A stretch of 64,000 bases of DNA from Utricularia gibba. Its lineage: Eukaryota; Streptophyta; Magnoliopsida; Lamiales; Lentibulariaceae. The stretch covers positions 2,108,001 to 2,172,000 of the forward strand of contig CM007991.1 in NCBI GenBank assembly GCA_002189035.1, in the 5' to 3' direction. Both the position numbers and the translations under genes were made by a program. Below the pieces are notes generated by a model. It ran no database searches. It had not been told where the DNA came from and saw only the letters and a program-made list of their open reading frames with translations. Below are positions 51,703 through 64,000 of this stretch, one piece after another (position 1 is the stretch's first letter; the number at the start of each line of letters is the position of its first letter).

Positions 51703-53590
51703 ATGTACGGGGGGCGGGGAATCTATACCGTCTGTGTATTGGTTCTTCTCATGGCGGCCGCCGCGGTGGCGGAGGACCCGTATCTGTTCTTCAACTGGAA
51801 GGTCACGTACGGCACCATCTCTCCTCTCGGCGTCCCAGTGACCGGAATCCTGATCAACGGCGAGTTTCCCGGCCCCAAGATCAACTGCACATCCAATAAC
51901 AACATTTACGTCAACGTCTTCAATCATCTGGATGAGCCACTTCTCCTCACCTGGCATGGGATCCAGTTGCGGAAAAACTCCTGGCAGGACGGAACTCCAG
52001 GGACGATGTGCCCGATTCCGCCGGGAAAAAATTACACTTACAAGTTCCAAGTTAAGGACCAGATCGGGACTTTCTTCTACTACCCCACCACCGCCCTCCA
52101 CCGCGCCGCCGGCGGAATGGGAATGCTCCAGGTCCGGTTCAACGCGTAACTAATAGTAATCTTATCCCTGAACTCCACCCGTGTTCTTTTCTCTTTCGAA
52201 TAGGTTCACAGTAGAGACCTTATTCCGGTGCCCTTTGATCGCCCCGCGGAGGAGTTCGCCGTCCTGACCGGAGACTGGTACAATAAAGGCCACAAGGCCT
52301 TGAAGCGCATCGCCGACGCCGGAAGGTCGATCCGCCTCCCCGACGGAATCCATATCAACGGAAAATCGGGACAAGTCGGGGACGCATCCACGCCGGCCAT
52401 GTTTATCGTGGAGGCAGGGAAGACTTACCGGTACGGACTTAAATCAATTCATTATTATAAATTCAATTATTTTAATGTATAAATATATCATTTTCCGGTC
52501 AGGTTCAGAGTCTGCAACGTGGGCATGAGAGCTTCCCTGAACTTTAGGGTTCAGGGGCACGCCATGAAGCTGGTGGAATTAGAGGGATCTCACACCTTGC
52601 AAAATGTGTACAACTCCTTGGATCTTCACGTCGGCCAATGCATCTCCGTGCTCGTCACCGCCGATCAGGCTCCGGGGGACTACTACTTGGTCGTCTCTAG
52701 CCGGTTTTTGAAGAAGGAGATGTCCACGGTGGCGGTGATTCGTTACGCCGGTAGCAGGAGGGCTGCCACCCCGCAACTCCCCCCTGCGCCACCGGTGAAC
52801 ACGAGGGGAATCCAGTGGTCTATGAACCAATTCCGATCGTTCCGATGGAACCTCACCGCAAGCGCCGCCCGGCCGAACCCGCAGGGGTCGTATCACTACG
52901 GCAAAATCAACATCACCCGCACCATCAAGCTCGTCAACGGTACGGACTATCAATCGGAAAAAGATGAGAAAAATATCATTCTTTATTACTTGCATTGTTT
53001 TCTACGACAGGTAGATACCTAGTGGATGGTAAGCTTAGGTTTGGCATCAACGGTGTCTCCCACGTCGACGGCGGAACTCCGGTGAAGCTAGCGGAGTACT
53101 TCGGGGTTTCCGAGGAGGTATTCAAATACGATTTGATGGGCGATGAGCCTAAAGCAGGCGATGATGTGAATGCGATTCTGGCACCGAATGTCGTAAACGC
53201 GACATTCCGGAATTTCGTGGAGATCATCTTCGAAAACCGGGAGAAGAGCATGCAAACATGGCATTTGGACGGGCACTCCTTCTTCGCGGTGGCGATCGAA
53301 GCCGGGAGATGGACCCCGAGAGAAGGAGTGCGTACAATCTCATGGACGCCGTGAGTCGGCACACGATTCACGTGTACCCGAACTCGTGGGCGGCGGTGAT
53401 GACGACGCTGGACAACGCCGGGATGTGGAATCTGCGATCGGAGATGAGGGAGCGAGCCTATCTAGGGCAACAGTTTTACTTCAGCGTGCTGTCGCCGGAG
53501 AGATCACTGAGAGACGAGTACAACATGTTGCCGGATCAGCCTCTATGCGGCGTCGTTTCGGGCTTACCCCGCCCTTCTCCGTACACTTGA
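51703..53590 (+). pseudogene. SKS: SKU5-similar (SKS) multicopper-oxidase-like gene with one frameshift
   Basis: SKS proteins are secreted or GPI-anchored cupredoxin-fold proteins of the cell wall related to ascorbate oxidase, many of them pollen-expressed. Exons 51703-52131, 52204-52430, 52503-52939 and from 53011 join in frame. The signal peptide is MYGGRGIYTVCVLVLLMAAA. Cupredoxin repeats follow with NGEFPGPKINC, WHGIQLRKNSWQDG, FFYYPTTALHRAAGG, VPFDRPAEEFAVLTGDWY and QTWHLDGHSFFAVA. The His pairs of true oxidases are partly replaced, as in all SKS proteins, so catalysis is not expected. Near 53313-53325 the frame shifts by a net -1. Upstream reads AIEAGRWTP and then stops at 53354. Downstream, in another frame, the conserved end RRSAYNLMDAVSRHTIHVYP, DNAGMWNLRSE, AYLGQQFYFSV and DQPLCGV runs to 53590. 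The rest is intact, so this is a very young pseudogene or an assembly error. Confidence 0.82.
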
Positions 53591-53945
53591 ACCAAAGCAT
53601 CAGTCCATTTCGGGTGGGGGCTTGTTAATGAATATCATTCATTAACTCATAAAATATATTGAAATTTTTTATAAATCAAAAAAATATTTCCTTTTTTTAA
53701 GTCATTAATTATAAATTTAGAAATAAATAATTTTATTTATTTATTCTATGAGATGCGTCTAGGGTTTGAAGTTGGTCTTGCGTATTCAACTCAACACTGT
53801 GTTCTCATAATGGGCTTTGGATAGCTTATTGGGTTGGAAGGTCCCCTTTTTAAAAAAAATTATTTTTTAATAGAAAATTTGGGCACTTTAATTTTTGGTA
53901 GCACTCAGCCGAGAAACCCTTTCACCGGAGGTTTCGTTTCGATCC
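53591..53945. other. SKS 3' end and mtACP promoter
   Basis: About 355 bases, AT-rich at 53640-53750. It should hold the SKS 3' UTR and the mtACP promoter and short leader. Nothing else is recognised. Confidence 0.45.
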
Positions 53946-54908
<963 letters not shown>

Positions 54909-55575
54909 ATCATCATCATCATCAACACTAGCAGGATCTCTTGTGTTTTCATTTCACTTGCGACATACTCGAAACCTGCTTTCTGTTGACCTTATGGCAC
55001 CAGCCGTGTTTCGGGTATTCTTTTTTACCCCCTTTGCACAATAACACCACCAGTGTAACTTCTGGGAGCTAAAAACAGGCCATTGAATGCTTCTTTTCTG
55101 TACCATTAACCATATTTCGCCCGCAGTTGCTGTTCTAACTTTTCCGTGAAGGATGATGCACCCGTGGGAGCCAACCAAGAAACACAGGGAAAGTAAAAGG
55201 TTGTGAAGTGTTCTAGCTATTCTATCGGCTTGTTACCATAGAGAGCCATCACTCGTTTTTTTGTACTTTAACGAGAATCCCTTGGGGGTGCATGGCTGGT
55301 GAAGCGAATGGTATCAATCCTGTGTTAAAAGGTTGTTTTGCAATTACTACTACTAATGTTCAACATCAAAACAGAGCCCTCAAGACTGAAAATGCAGACG
55401 GTTCATCTAAAAAGTTCTCCATGGTATCATCCTCCAAACCAACGATGGAATTCCTAAATGAAACACCACCTGAGCTCCAATGGAGGCAGGCGGTTGTTTG
55501 ATGACAGCATACCAACCAAACAACTCATGCTTACGAGAATGAACAAAACCTATAACCCACAATCACCGCGACCAC
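54909..55575. other. Convergent 3' region of mtACP and LUC7
   Basis: About 670 bases between facing stop codons. Both 3' UTRs lie here. A short ATC repeat is seen at 54911-54924. Open frames at 54817-55501 match no known family and are not called. Confidence 0.45.
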
Positions 55576-58500
55576 TTAGCGTCTGCAAAACATGAACAAG
55601 ACAACATGCATGAGTCAGTTGCCCCGCAGAGGAACAACAAGCAAAAAAAAAAAAAAAAAAAAAAAAAAACTGACTTCAAATTATATCAAGTAGATGAATA
55701 AGAAAAACGATATTTCAACCTGGAACCATCATAATCTCTTGAACGTGACCGTGATCTACGATGAGACCTCGAGTCATAGTTACGAGAACGATCCTTTTCC
55801 CTGTCGTAGCGATGGTCACGATGCCGATCATGATCTCTGCTAGCACGATGATAGTCACGTCTGCGTTCACGACCATCATCCCCATCATGATCTCTAACGG
55901 GTTCACTGTCACGCTCACGGCTTCTCTGGTCTCTTGATCTGAATCAAAGTAACCAACTTGCAGCTGCACTGGCAGAGTAAAAAAAAAAGGGGGATAGAGT
56001 TCCAAGCAGATTGAAACATAACCTTCTGTCTTCTTCATGGGCTTTCCGCTTCTTATCTCTCTCTTCCTAGCAAAGGCCATTGATGGAATAGCTTTTAGTG
56101 TTGCATGCTTACAAAGTTTCCAGAGAAAAACATGTAATAATATGTCATGGCAGACACGATATTAAAGGTAAGTTGAAAGGAAGCTTCCATGAGATAAGTA
56201 GAATGGAATCATTAAAGAGATCAATAATTCAATAAGCAGAAGACATAAGCAACAGACGCACCTTCAACTCAGCCAACTTCTCACGAATGAGCATATATCC
56301 TAAGTGGAGCTTTCCACCAAAATGATCTGCTAAACGCCGATCACTGTAAATCACATGAATATTTCTTGTTATACCAATACCAAGGGCCTATACCATGGAT
56401 CAACTGTAATCAATGTTGGCAAGCATATTCTCTAGAGACAATAGCATGATCAACAATCAAAAACAGAAAATGACGCACATTCTTTAGCTGCAAAAGTTAT
56501 CCTCGTAAAACTGGGCCCAAAAAGCCTGCTGGTGACAAGGAGGTATAATGGCTGTATCAATGACTAAGTACTTTGTAACTACTAATTTTGTAACTAGTAC
56601 CAAATTAAGTACTTTGAAAACCAAAACCATGATAAACTATTACCTGTCATAAACACTCAAGAAAGCTCCACATATGTCACAAACCCGAAGCTTTTGATCA
56701 GTCTGAGTACGAGGGGAATAGAAGCATTAAAAAAAGGTAAACAGCCCCAATTTCCACATACAAATCAGCATTGGATATGCATCCAGAAAACTGATACTGT
56801 TGTATCATAAAAAATGACTTACAATGCGAACATCTGCAGCTGTATACTTGGAAGAATCTACCACAGGTTCCGGTCTAGCTGGAAGCTGAGAGAATTCATA
56901 TAATGAAAAACTAATTGGGAAGAAAACAAATGTGTGAAATATGCAAATATGACAGCAACAGCACATGTCTTTTGCATATGGTGAGGCATAGCCGATGGAA
57001 ATTTATAGAATAGATGGGGACCTTCTTAAGAGCTTCAGCCTCCTCCAATGCCTTCTGGGCTTCATCTACCATGCCCTTCTCGCCTAAAATGCTCAAAAGC
57101 ATGCACAAATGGACGCAATCAGATCACACGTGGTGAAAGATCATAAAGAGTGTTAGTAAAATTTAGAACGCCTGAAAGTATTAATTCTTTGGTGTCACAA
57201 AAAACCCCTTTGAAGCATCGTCTTTCGAGTACATGATTCTTGAGAGACAGTTTTTTTTTTTATACAAAACCCTTCAATAATGATCCAATGATGCCAAAAT
57301 CTAGACAGACTGATGCAACAAATTCCTACCACAAAATATATCTTACCAAGCTCTTCAGCTTTCCTCAGTTTCTCATTGATCATTTCTTGGATGTGCGGAT
57401 CTGAAACAGCTGCAAGGGTCACCTGAGCATTTAAAGGCTGAGGCAGAGATGCACGATCCTTGTTGAAGGCATCCAAAAGAAGCATTGACTGCAATGCCAT
57501 ACGATCAAAATTTACCTTCCACTACCTGAAAAAAAAAATGCTCTTAAAAGGAAACACATGTGATGCTCTGTCATACCTGCTTGTCAGCTCTTTTAATTCT
57601 AAGTTCTTCAAGTTCTTCTAAAGCTCGGATCTTCATGTCAGTCTTTCCTTCTAAATCTTCAGGGCAAAAAATGAAGCAATTTTTTTAAAACACTTGACAT
57701 GTTCTCGTCAGTACTATGAGTTAACTTTACAAATTAAGAAGCACCAAAAAGAGCCTAAAGGAATCACACATACGAATTCAAGTATGAACAAAATTAGACG
57801 CAAGAAAAAAAGAGTTCAAAATCATGATATGATAAACTAACCAAATTGATCAGCTTGTTTCATCTTTTCCTTTATTTGCCTTGACATCTCAGCAATCTCT
57901 GGCATCTGCAAATCCACACGCTTACCATCTAAACTCTAGAGAAAGCAAATGTGTAGAAGGTGAATCTACTGGAAGATCAGAACTCGACCTGTGTAACTTC
58001 TGTCACTGAGATGGCCACTGCTGCTTTAGCATCTTCTTCATCCAGTCTCCTCAAAGCTCTAGAAATTTTTCTATCACATTCGACAATAAGCCTGTCGATA
58101 TTATCCTCCAGATCCCTGTCATAATTATCCACTCCTTTTGCTTTAGCTTCCTCATATCTAAGGAATAGTTAAAGGGCACGCACAAAAGAACGTGCCTTCC
58201 ACAATTGGCTCAAGCTCTAAACGGTAGCTTTAATGAAAGGCAGTCTAATTATCACACCCATCTCCAACAACAAAATTCCATCTTTTCGTTTATTACTAAT
58301 AGCCCACACAAAAAGATAAGTCATGTTAAAATTTATACTACTTTTATTGCAAATAACCACTAAAGAAAATCCCATAGCAAAAAAAGGATACTCTTTCCTC
58401 AGCTGTAAAGAATGCAACTTGGGGCAGGGTCCCTTATCCATCTTCTGCAACATGAATGAGGAACAAAGAAGACAAGTGAGATATCAAAACCGCATTACAA

Positions 58501-58721
58501 AGGCATTGTGTCGCAAGAAGACAAAGAAAATCAACAAAAGATCTTACAAAACGCATAAAAGTAAATATACGCACAGTGAGCTGGAATAAGTCGTGGGGGC
58601 AGAGACCGGCAAGGTAGAGGCGGCAGACATCACGGTCGTAGTACTTGCGCTTCACCTCCTGAGAATCTCCGTTCCTATTGGCCCCCATGAGCACATCAAG
58701 CTGCTTCCTCAACGCATCCAT
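55576..58721 (-). CDS. LUC7: LUC7-like U1 snRNP protein
   Basis: LUC7 is a U1 snRNP component that helps choose 5' splice sites. The gene lies on minus in about ten exons from MDALRKQLDVLMGANRNGDS (58721). The first zinc finger (CCCH type) comes from DVCRLYLAGLCPHDLFQLT plus KMDKGPCPKLHSLQLRKEY (CPHD, CPKLHS). A long coiled region follows: DRDLEDNIDRLIVECDRKIS, then MPEIAEMSRQIKEKMKQADQ and MKIRALEELEELRIKRADKQ. An exon at about 57490-57350 encodes PLNAQVTLAAVSDPHIQEMI. The second zinc finger is KLRVCDICGAFLSVYDSDRR plus LADHFGGKLHLGY (CxxC and HxxxxxH). The tail is an Arg/Asp/Glu repeat ending in Ser-Arg pairs (about 56040-55725), and the final exon adds only two residues before the stop. 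Together with PRP40 this window encodes two U1-associated factors. Confidence 0.94.
55643..55669. repeat. 27-base A tract in the last LUC7 intron
   Basis: A run of about 27 A on plus, read as T on the coding strand, lies in the last LUC7 intron. It could serve as pyrimidine-rich intron sequence or reflect an inserted poly(A) tail, but I see no retroposed sequence beside it. Confidence 0.75.
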
Positions 58722-59742
58722 GGCCGCTTCTATCCTTCCCCAAGCGTGTCTCCGATTCGAATACCTAGGTTTTCATCCGCACCCCTCTTTTCAATTGAAT
58801 ACCTTAGAAGAGGCGATAGATTGGGCCGGATTATGCTGACGTGGAAAATAGTGTATATTTTTAATCACAAAGTCAAATAGTCTAGTAACCAAATTAGGCC
58901 CAATAAATAGGCCCAAATGGCTGTCGAGCCTACGAGACCCCCAGCTCGACGCTGTAACGTTAGAAGCAGGCACTCCAGTTCTTCTTCTACGACGTTGATC
59001 CAGATCTGGTACAGGAGGTGAAGAAATTACCCAGTTCAATTGATCGTTTTTTGGAATTCTAAATTTTTATTCTACTTTGATCTTCCTACAAGCGTTTCAG
59101 ATTTCAGATCTCATCTCTTGATTGATATTTGCGTGTTGCTTGGCTTTTCATTGCGTTGATGAATATCGATTCGTTTATTTCTGGATCCGTATTGCTTGTA
59201 GCATTACCTACCACCAGATGATTTACATTTCACTCACGGATCCGCTCATTTCTCTGGTTGACTTGTTTTCAGAATCGGGTTCAGTTGTTATGCCGTAAGC
59301 TGTTCTGTGGATAGTAATCGCCGCGACCCATTTTTATTTTATTCTCCACAGCATCTTAACTTGTATTTTGTTAAAGATGAGTTAAAGTTTGTTTAGATGG
59401 GGCAACGTTATGCGGTTATGTATTTTTCAATCTTTTTTCTCTGTTTTTTTGGTTTGAATCAATGGTCTTTATGATCCCTGTACTGTTAATTTTGTTCTCA
59501 TAGCAGAATTTATGCGTACTTAACGTGTATATTGTGTTAAGAGTAGCAGATTGGCTGTTCCCGATTATTATTTTTTTTTCCTTTTTTTTGATTTTCCTAT
59601 ATGTTTCTTTGACGCCTTTCAGGTTCTTATGACATGGCTTATAGACCTGTGTGTTTCAAAGCGTTTTGCTTAACAGTGTTTCTTCAGAATCTTCCAGGTG
59701 TAGAGTATATCACCAAATAGACAAATTGGATAAGGGGTGAAA
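58722..59742. other. Divergent region of LUC7 and coatomer beta, with a beta-COP leader intron
   Basis: About 1 kb between divergent starts. LUC7's promoter is near 58740-58900. On plus the beta-COP leader probably starts near 58960 (AGATCTGGTACAG at 59001-59013 could end a noncoding exon). A leader intron then runs to before 59743. No other coding segment. Confidence 0.5.
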
Positions 59743-62700
59743 ATGGAGAAGTATTGCTCTCTGTTGGTGCACTTTGACAAGGGTACACCAGCACTGGCCA
59801 ATGAGATCAAGGAAGCACTTCAAGGCAATGATGTTCCCGCTAAGATTGAGGCCATGAAAAATGCAATTATGCTGATGTTGAATGGTGAGACGCTCCCACA
59901 ACTCTTTATTACTATTGTCAGATATGTTTTGCCATCCGAGGACCATACTGTCCAGAAACTTTTGCTACTATATTTGGAGATAATTGATAAAACTGATGGG
60001 AAAGGTCGCGTCCTACCAGAAATGATTTTAATATGCCAAAATCTACGGAACAATCTGCAGCACCCAAATGAATATATTCGTGGTGTCACTCTAAGGTTTC
60101 TTTGCCGGCTGAATGAAGTGGAGATCATTGAACCTTTGATTCCGTCTATTATTGCAAACTTGGAGCATCGAGTTCCTTATGTTAGGAGAAACGCCATTCT
60201 TGCTGTGATGTCAATTTACAAGCTGCCACAAGGTGAACAGTTATTGGTAGATGCGCCAGAAACCATTGAAAAGTTTCTCTCTACCGAGCAGGATCCATCA
60301 GCTAGAAGGAATGCCTTTCTTATGCTTTTCAACTGTGCGCAGGATCGTGCTATTAATTACCTTTTGAGCAATGCAGATCGTGTCTTGGACTGGGGAGAGT
60401 TATTGCAGATGGTTGTCTTGGATCTGATACGAAAGGTATGTAGAACACGGAAGGATGAGAAGGGGAGATACATCAAAATCATTATATCTTTGTTAAATGC
60501 CCCCTCAGCTGCCGTGGTTTATGAATGTGCTGGAACGCTTGTTTCTTTGTCGTCTGCTCCCACGGCTATTAAAGCTGCTGCGACTACATATTGCCAGCTT
60601 CTTATTTCTCAAAGTGACAACAATGTCAAGCTTATTGTGCTTGATCGCCTGAATGAGCTCAGAGCTTCCCACAGAGAGATAATGGTGGACATGATAATGG
60701 ATGTTTTGAGGGCGCTGTCAAGTCCAAACGTCGATATTCGTAAGAAGACACTTGATATTGTTCTGGAACTCATCACACCACGCAATGTTTCTGAGGTGGT
60801 TTCAACCTTGAGGAAGGAAGTTGTGAAAACTCAAAGTGGTGAGCTCGAAAGGAATGGTGAGTACCGCCAGATGCTCATTCAAGCTATTCATTCATGTGCT
60901 ATTAAGTATCCTGAAGTAGCTAGCACGGTTGTCCACTTGCTAATGGATTTTTTGGGAGACAGCAATGTAGCATCTGCAATGGATGTCATTGTTTTTGTCA
61001 GAGAGATAATAGAAACCAACCCAAATTTGAGGGTCTCTATTGTCACTAGGCTTTTGGATACCTTTTATCAGATCCGAGCTGCTAGAGTTTGCATTTGTGC
61101 TTTGTGGATTATTGGAGAATACTGCCTATCACTATCTGAAATTGAGAGCGGCATCACAACCATAAAACAGTGTCTTGGAGATTTGCCCTTCTTTTCTATT
61201 TCTGAAGAAGAAGAATCTATTGATGCCTCTAAGAGGAGCCAGCAGGTAAGTACAATGTCTGTGTCATCTCGGAGACCAGCCATTCTTGCTGATGGAACTT
61301 ATGCTACTCAGAGTGCTGCCTCTGAAAATGCATTTTCCTCTCCAGCTGTAATTCCGGGATCACCAACTGTAGGGAACTTGAGGTCCCTTCTCCTTGCTGG
61401 TGATTTCTTTCTTGGTGCAGTTATTGCATGCACCTTAATAAAGCTCATTCTAAGGTTGGAGGATGTTCAACCACTGAAAACTGAGGTGAACAAAGCATCC
61501 ACTGATGTAGTGCTGATTTTGGTTGCGATGCTGCAGCTGGGTCAATCATCAGTTATCTCCCACCCAATAGAGAATGATTCTCGTGACCGGATTGTTATCT
61601 GCATAAGGTTGCTGCTAAGCAATATGCGTGATGACCTAAGATCCATCTGGCTGGCTTCTTGCCGTGAGAGTTTTGTTAGGATGCTTTCTGATAAAAGGGC
61701 TCGTGAAACAGAAGAAATCAAAGCAAAGGCACAGATTGCTCAATCTCAGCCAGATGACCTCATAGACTTCTATCACTTAAAAAGCCGGAAGGTTGGAAGT
61801 CTTTTTCATTTTTTTTTTTCGTGCCTGAGGATGTCCTGGAATTTTTGGTTGAATTTGTTTATGGCTGGATTTTTTTTGTGTCATGCTTCAGGGAATGAGC
61901 CAGTTGGAGCTTGAAGATCAGGTCCAAGATGATCTTAAACGTGCCACTGGGGAATTTACTAAGGATGCAGATGATGCAAATAAGTTAAATCGCATAATTC
62001 AACTCACAGGGTTCAGTGACCCTGTATATGCAGAAGCTTATGTGACCGTTCATCATTACGATATTCTCCTTGACGTGACAATCATTAATAGAACAAAGGA
62101 GACCCTCCAGAATTTGTGCTTAGAGTTGGCGACTATGGGAGACCTCAAACTTGTAGAGCGGCCTCAGAATTACACCATCGCACCGGAGTCCAGCAAGCAA
62201 ATAAAGGCAAATATTAAGGTGTCATCCACTGAAACTGGAGTCATATTTGGCAACATTGTTTATGAAACCTCGAATGTGCTTGAGCGAAATGTTGTTGTGC
62301 TCAATGACATCCATATTGATATCATGGACTACATATCCCCCGCTGTCTGCACAGATGCTGCTTTCAGAACCATGTGGGCAGAGTTCGAATGGGAAAACAA
62401 GGTAATCAATCTCTTTTCTGTGACGTTACTAATATCGAATACAAGCCATTAGTGAACTCGCTTCGAAGCTGTATATGGTTGTTTTTTCTCGTTTATTTTT
62501 ATCAACTATTTGTTCTTCTCCCAGGTTGCCATCAATACGACAATCACAGATGAAAAAGAATTTCTTGATCATATAATGAAGTCAACAAACATGAGATGCC
62601 TTACTGCTCCGTAAGTCCTCCCGACCTCCCTCCCCAGTTTTTTTCTTTTGCAGATAAGGAACAAAGTTCATCCTAGCTCAGGCCAAGCATTGTTTTTTTG

Positions 62701-62953
62701 TTTTTCCTGGAATCCCCTGGTAATGTTGGAATGCAATCCACTGTCCAGGTCTGCTCTGGAAGGCGAATGTGGATTCTTGGCTGCAAACTTGTATGCCAAG
62801 AGTGTTTTCGGGGAAGATGCCTTAGTGAACGTCAGTGTGGAGAAGCAGGCGGATTCCAAACTCAGTGGATACATCAGAATAAGGAGCAAGACTCAGGGTA
62901 TCGCCCTCAGCTTAGGTGACAAAATCACCTTGAAACAGAAGGGAGGGAACTGA
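59743..62953 (+). CDS. COPB: Coatomer subunit beta (beta-COP)
   Basis: Beta-COP is part of the COPI coat that returns cargo from Golgi to ER and within the Golgi. Four exons (59743-61791, 61892-62401, 62525-62610, 62749-62953) join in frame to 949 residues, the family's normal length. The start [20 protein letters not shown] matches the family; the ATG at 59743 is used rather than the in-frame GTG six bases earlier. The adaptin-like N-terminal HEAT region (residues 1-500) includes [40 protein letters not shown] and [20 protein letters not shown]. The appendage follows with [33 protein letters not shown] and [18 protein letters not shown]. The C-terminus is [20 protein letters not shown] plus GN. 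The first coding exon alone spans 683 codons. In Arabidopsis two beta-COP genes are adjacent. Confidence 0.96.
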
Positions 62954-64000
62954 TCCCTCCATCTGCTTAGAAGATGATTACCAAGAACAGGTTTTGCATT
63001 CATGTAGCCATTTTCTCGTTTTTCGGATCTTCGATACCCCGTTATTCGAGTTTGTATTATCAACAAATACTTTGGTCTCAGTTGCCATAAACTTCATTGG
63101 TTCCTATTCAAAGTTTGGATATCAAAAGTGCTGTAAAATAAATAAATAAATGTTTTTACATTTTTACTATATAATTAATTAATAATAATTAAATTGTATA
63201 AGTTTATGCCAAAAATTCATCAAAAACACCCCTGCTCCATGCGCGGACGCTGTGCTTCGATTGCTGTGCCTTGCTCTTATAAATTTTTTTATTCCGATTA
63301 ATTACTTGATCGCCTGTTTCGTTCACCCATCGCCATCTTTGCAAGTTTTACGGGAGGAAAGGGGGCGCCTTGTTCTTCCTTTCGTTTTTCCTCTTGATTC
63401 GTCTAGATCTGGTTTATGAGGTGAAGGAATTTCATGTTTTTTTTCGTGGTTTTTGATAAGTTTGTGTATGTGACGTTCGTTGAGTTCGAGGCTGTTTAAT
63501 TTCGGATCCCCAAAACCCTCCTCCGTAATTTTTCTGGATTTCGGACTATAGTTTTTTTGCGATACTTTTGTTCAGCTGTGGCTTTGATATGCGTAGCCCT
63601 TCGCCTTCTGTTAATCTGGTTTTTGCTTTTACCCTTCTCACGAATTTGGTGATGGGTATCTTTCTCCTTGGGAAGATTCCTTTTTTTCCCATTTTATGTA
63701 ACTCTGGTATATGGGCTAATTGTGTTTTTTTTTTTTTTTTCTGTGTTTCATGTTCAGCAGCTCGAAGGAAAAACCCACACTCGGGTAAGTTTTCAAAGTA
63801 CATATGTTCTTTTGAAAATATCGTACCTTTGTTCTTAATGGAGCTCATCCTTCTCATCACGTGTATTTGTAAGTGTAGATAAATAGGACTGGCATTCTTG
63901 ATCCGTGAAATTTGAGTCACATCACTGCATTTTTTTTATTTTAATTAACGGGAATAGCTGTTTTTAATGAGAAGTCAGTTATTGATGATCTACTGCACTA
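62954..64000. other. Right-edge region: beta-COP 3' UTR and possible leader of a next gene
   Basis: About 1 kb with no coding gene called. The beta-COP 3' UTR occupies the left part, followed by AT-rich spacer (63130-63200). From about 63300 a TC-rich segment with AGATCTGGTTTATGAGGTGA looks like a 5' leader, and a GTAAGT-like donor follows near 63785. If so, a plus-strand gene begins beyond the window. Confidence 0.4.

Noticed and set aside
55643-55669. Poly(A) tract as the end of a processed retrogene or SINE
   Set aside because: No retroposed sequence or target-site duplication is seen next to it, and it lies in an intron where T-rich coding-strand sequence is normal.

Overview
This is a nuclear segment from a green plant, almost certainly an angiosperm. 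Genes have short GT-AG introns, intergenic DNA is AT-rich, and the families are plant-specific: Alfin-like PHD, SKU5-similar, LEA_2/NHL, DUF3444 J-proteins and a tyrosine-sulfated-peptide-receptor-like RLP. A nuclear gene for the chloroplast NDH subunit L implies a photosynthetic plant that keeps the NDH complex. I could not fix the order or family. I count 20 protein-coding genes. I recognise no transposon, tRNA, rRNA or CRISPR array.

Layout. 419-1599 (+) PYM, an exon-junction-complex recycling factor. A block of minus-strand genes follows: LEA_2/NHL protein (1976-2808), a divergent alpha-tubulin (3219-5120), the U1 snRNP factor PRP40 (6841-13250), the CHIP U-box ligase (14144-16216), a G-patch/C2H2 protein (16743-18558) and a DUF3755 SANT/Myb-like protein (19495-21240). 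The last is head-to-head with a block of plus-strand genes: mitochondrial LON protease (21817-28575), Alfin-like PHD protein (29596-31709), NdhL/CRR23 (32052-32993), a RING+PHD protein like Arabidopsis At4g10930 (33769-39054), a frameshifted J-domain/DUF3444 gene (39297-41352), a GDT1/PML3-like membrane protein (41599-44178) and an APR-like thioredoxin-fold protein (44887-46095). An intronless LRR receptor-like protein lies on minus (46339-48492). Then on plus come cytosolic pyruvate kinase (49273-51041), an SKU5-similar protein with one frameshift (51703-53590) and mitochondrial acyl carrier protein (53946-54908). LUC7 is on minus (55576-58721) and coatomer beta on plus (59743-62953).

The genes are mostly housekeeping and do not form one pathway. 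Loose themes are mRNA processing (PYM, PRP40, LUC7, G-patch protein), organelle function (LON, mtACP, NdhL), chromatin or nuclear regulation (Alfin-like, RING-PHD, DUF3755) and secretion or Golgi (beta-COP, GDT1-like, APRL).

I found no convincing undescribed multi-gene system. The observations most worth checking are: an alpha-tubulin lacking both Lys40 and the C-terminal Tyr; a decayed exon copy directly after the parent exon in the Alfin-like gene; a GC-AG intron in pyruvate kinase; three net -1 frameshifts in two otherwise intact genes (pseudogenization or assembly error); an apparent stop shift at the end of the GDT1-like gene; and a diverged 111-bp tandem duplication at about 5650-5890.
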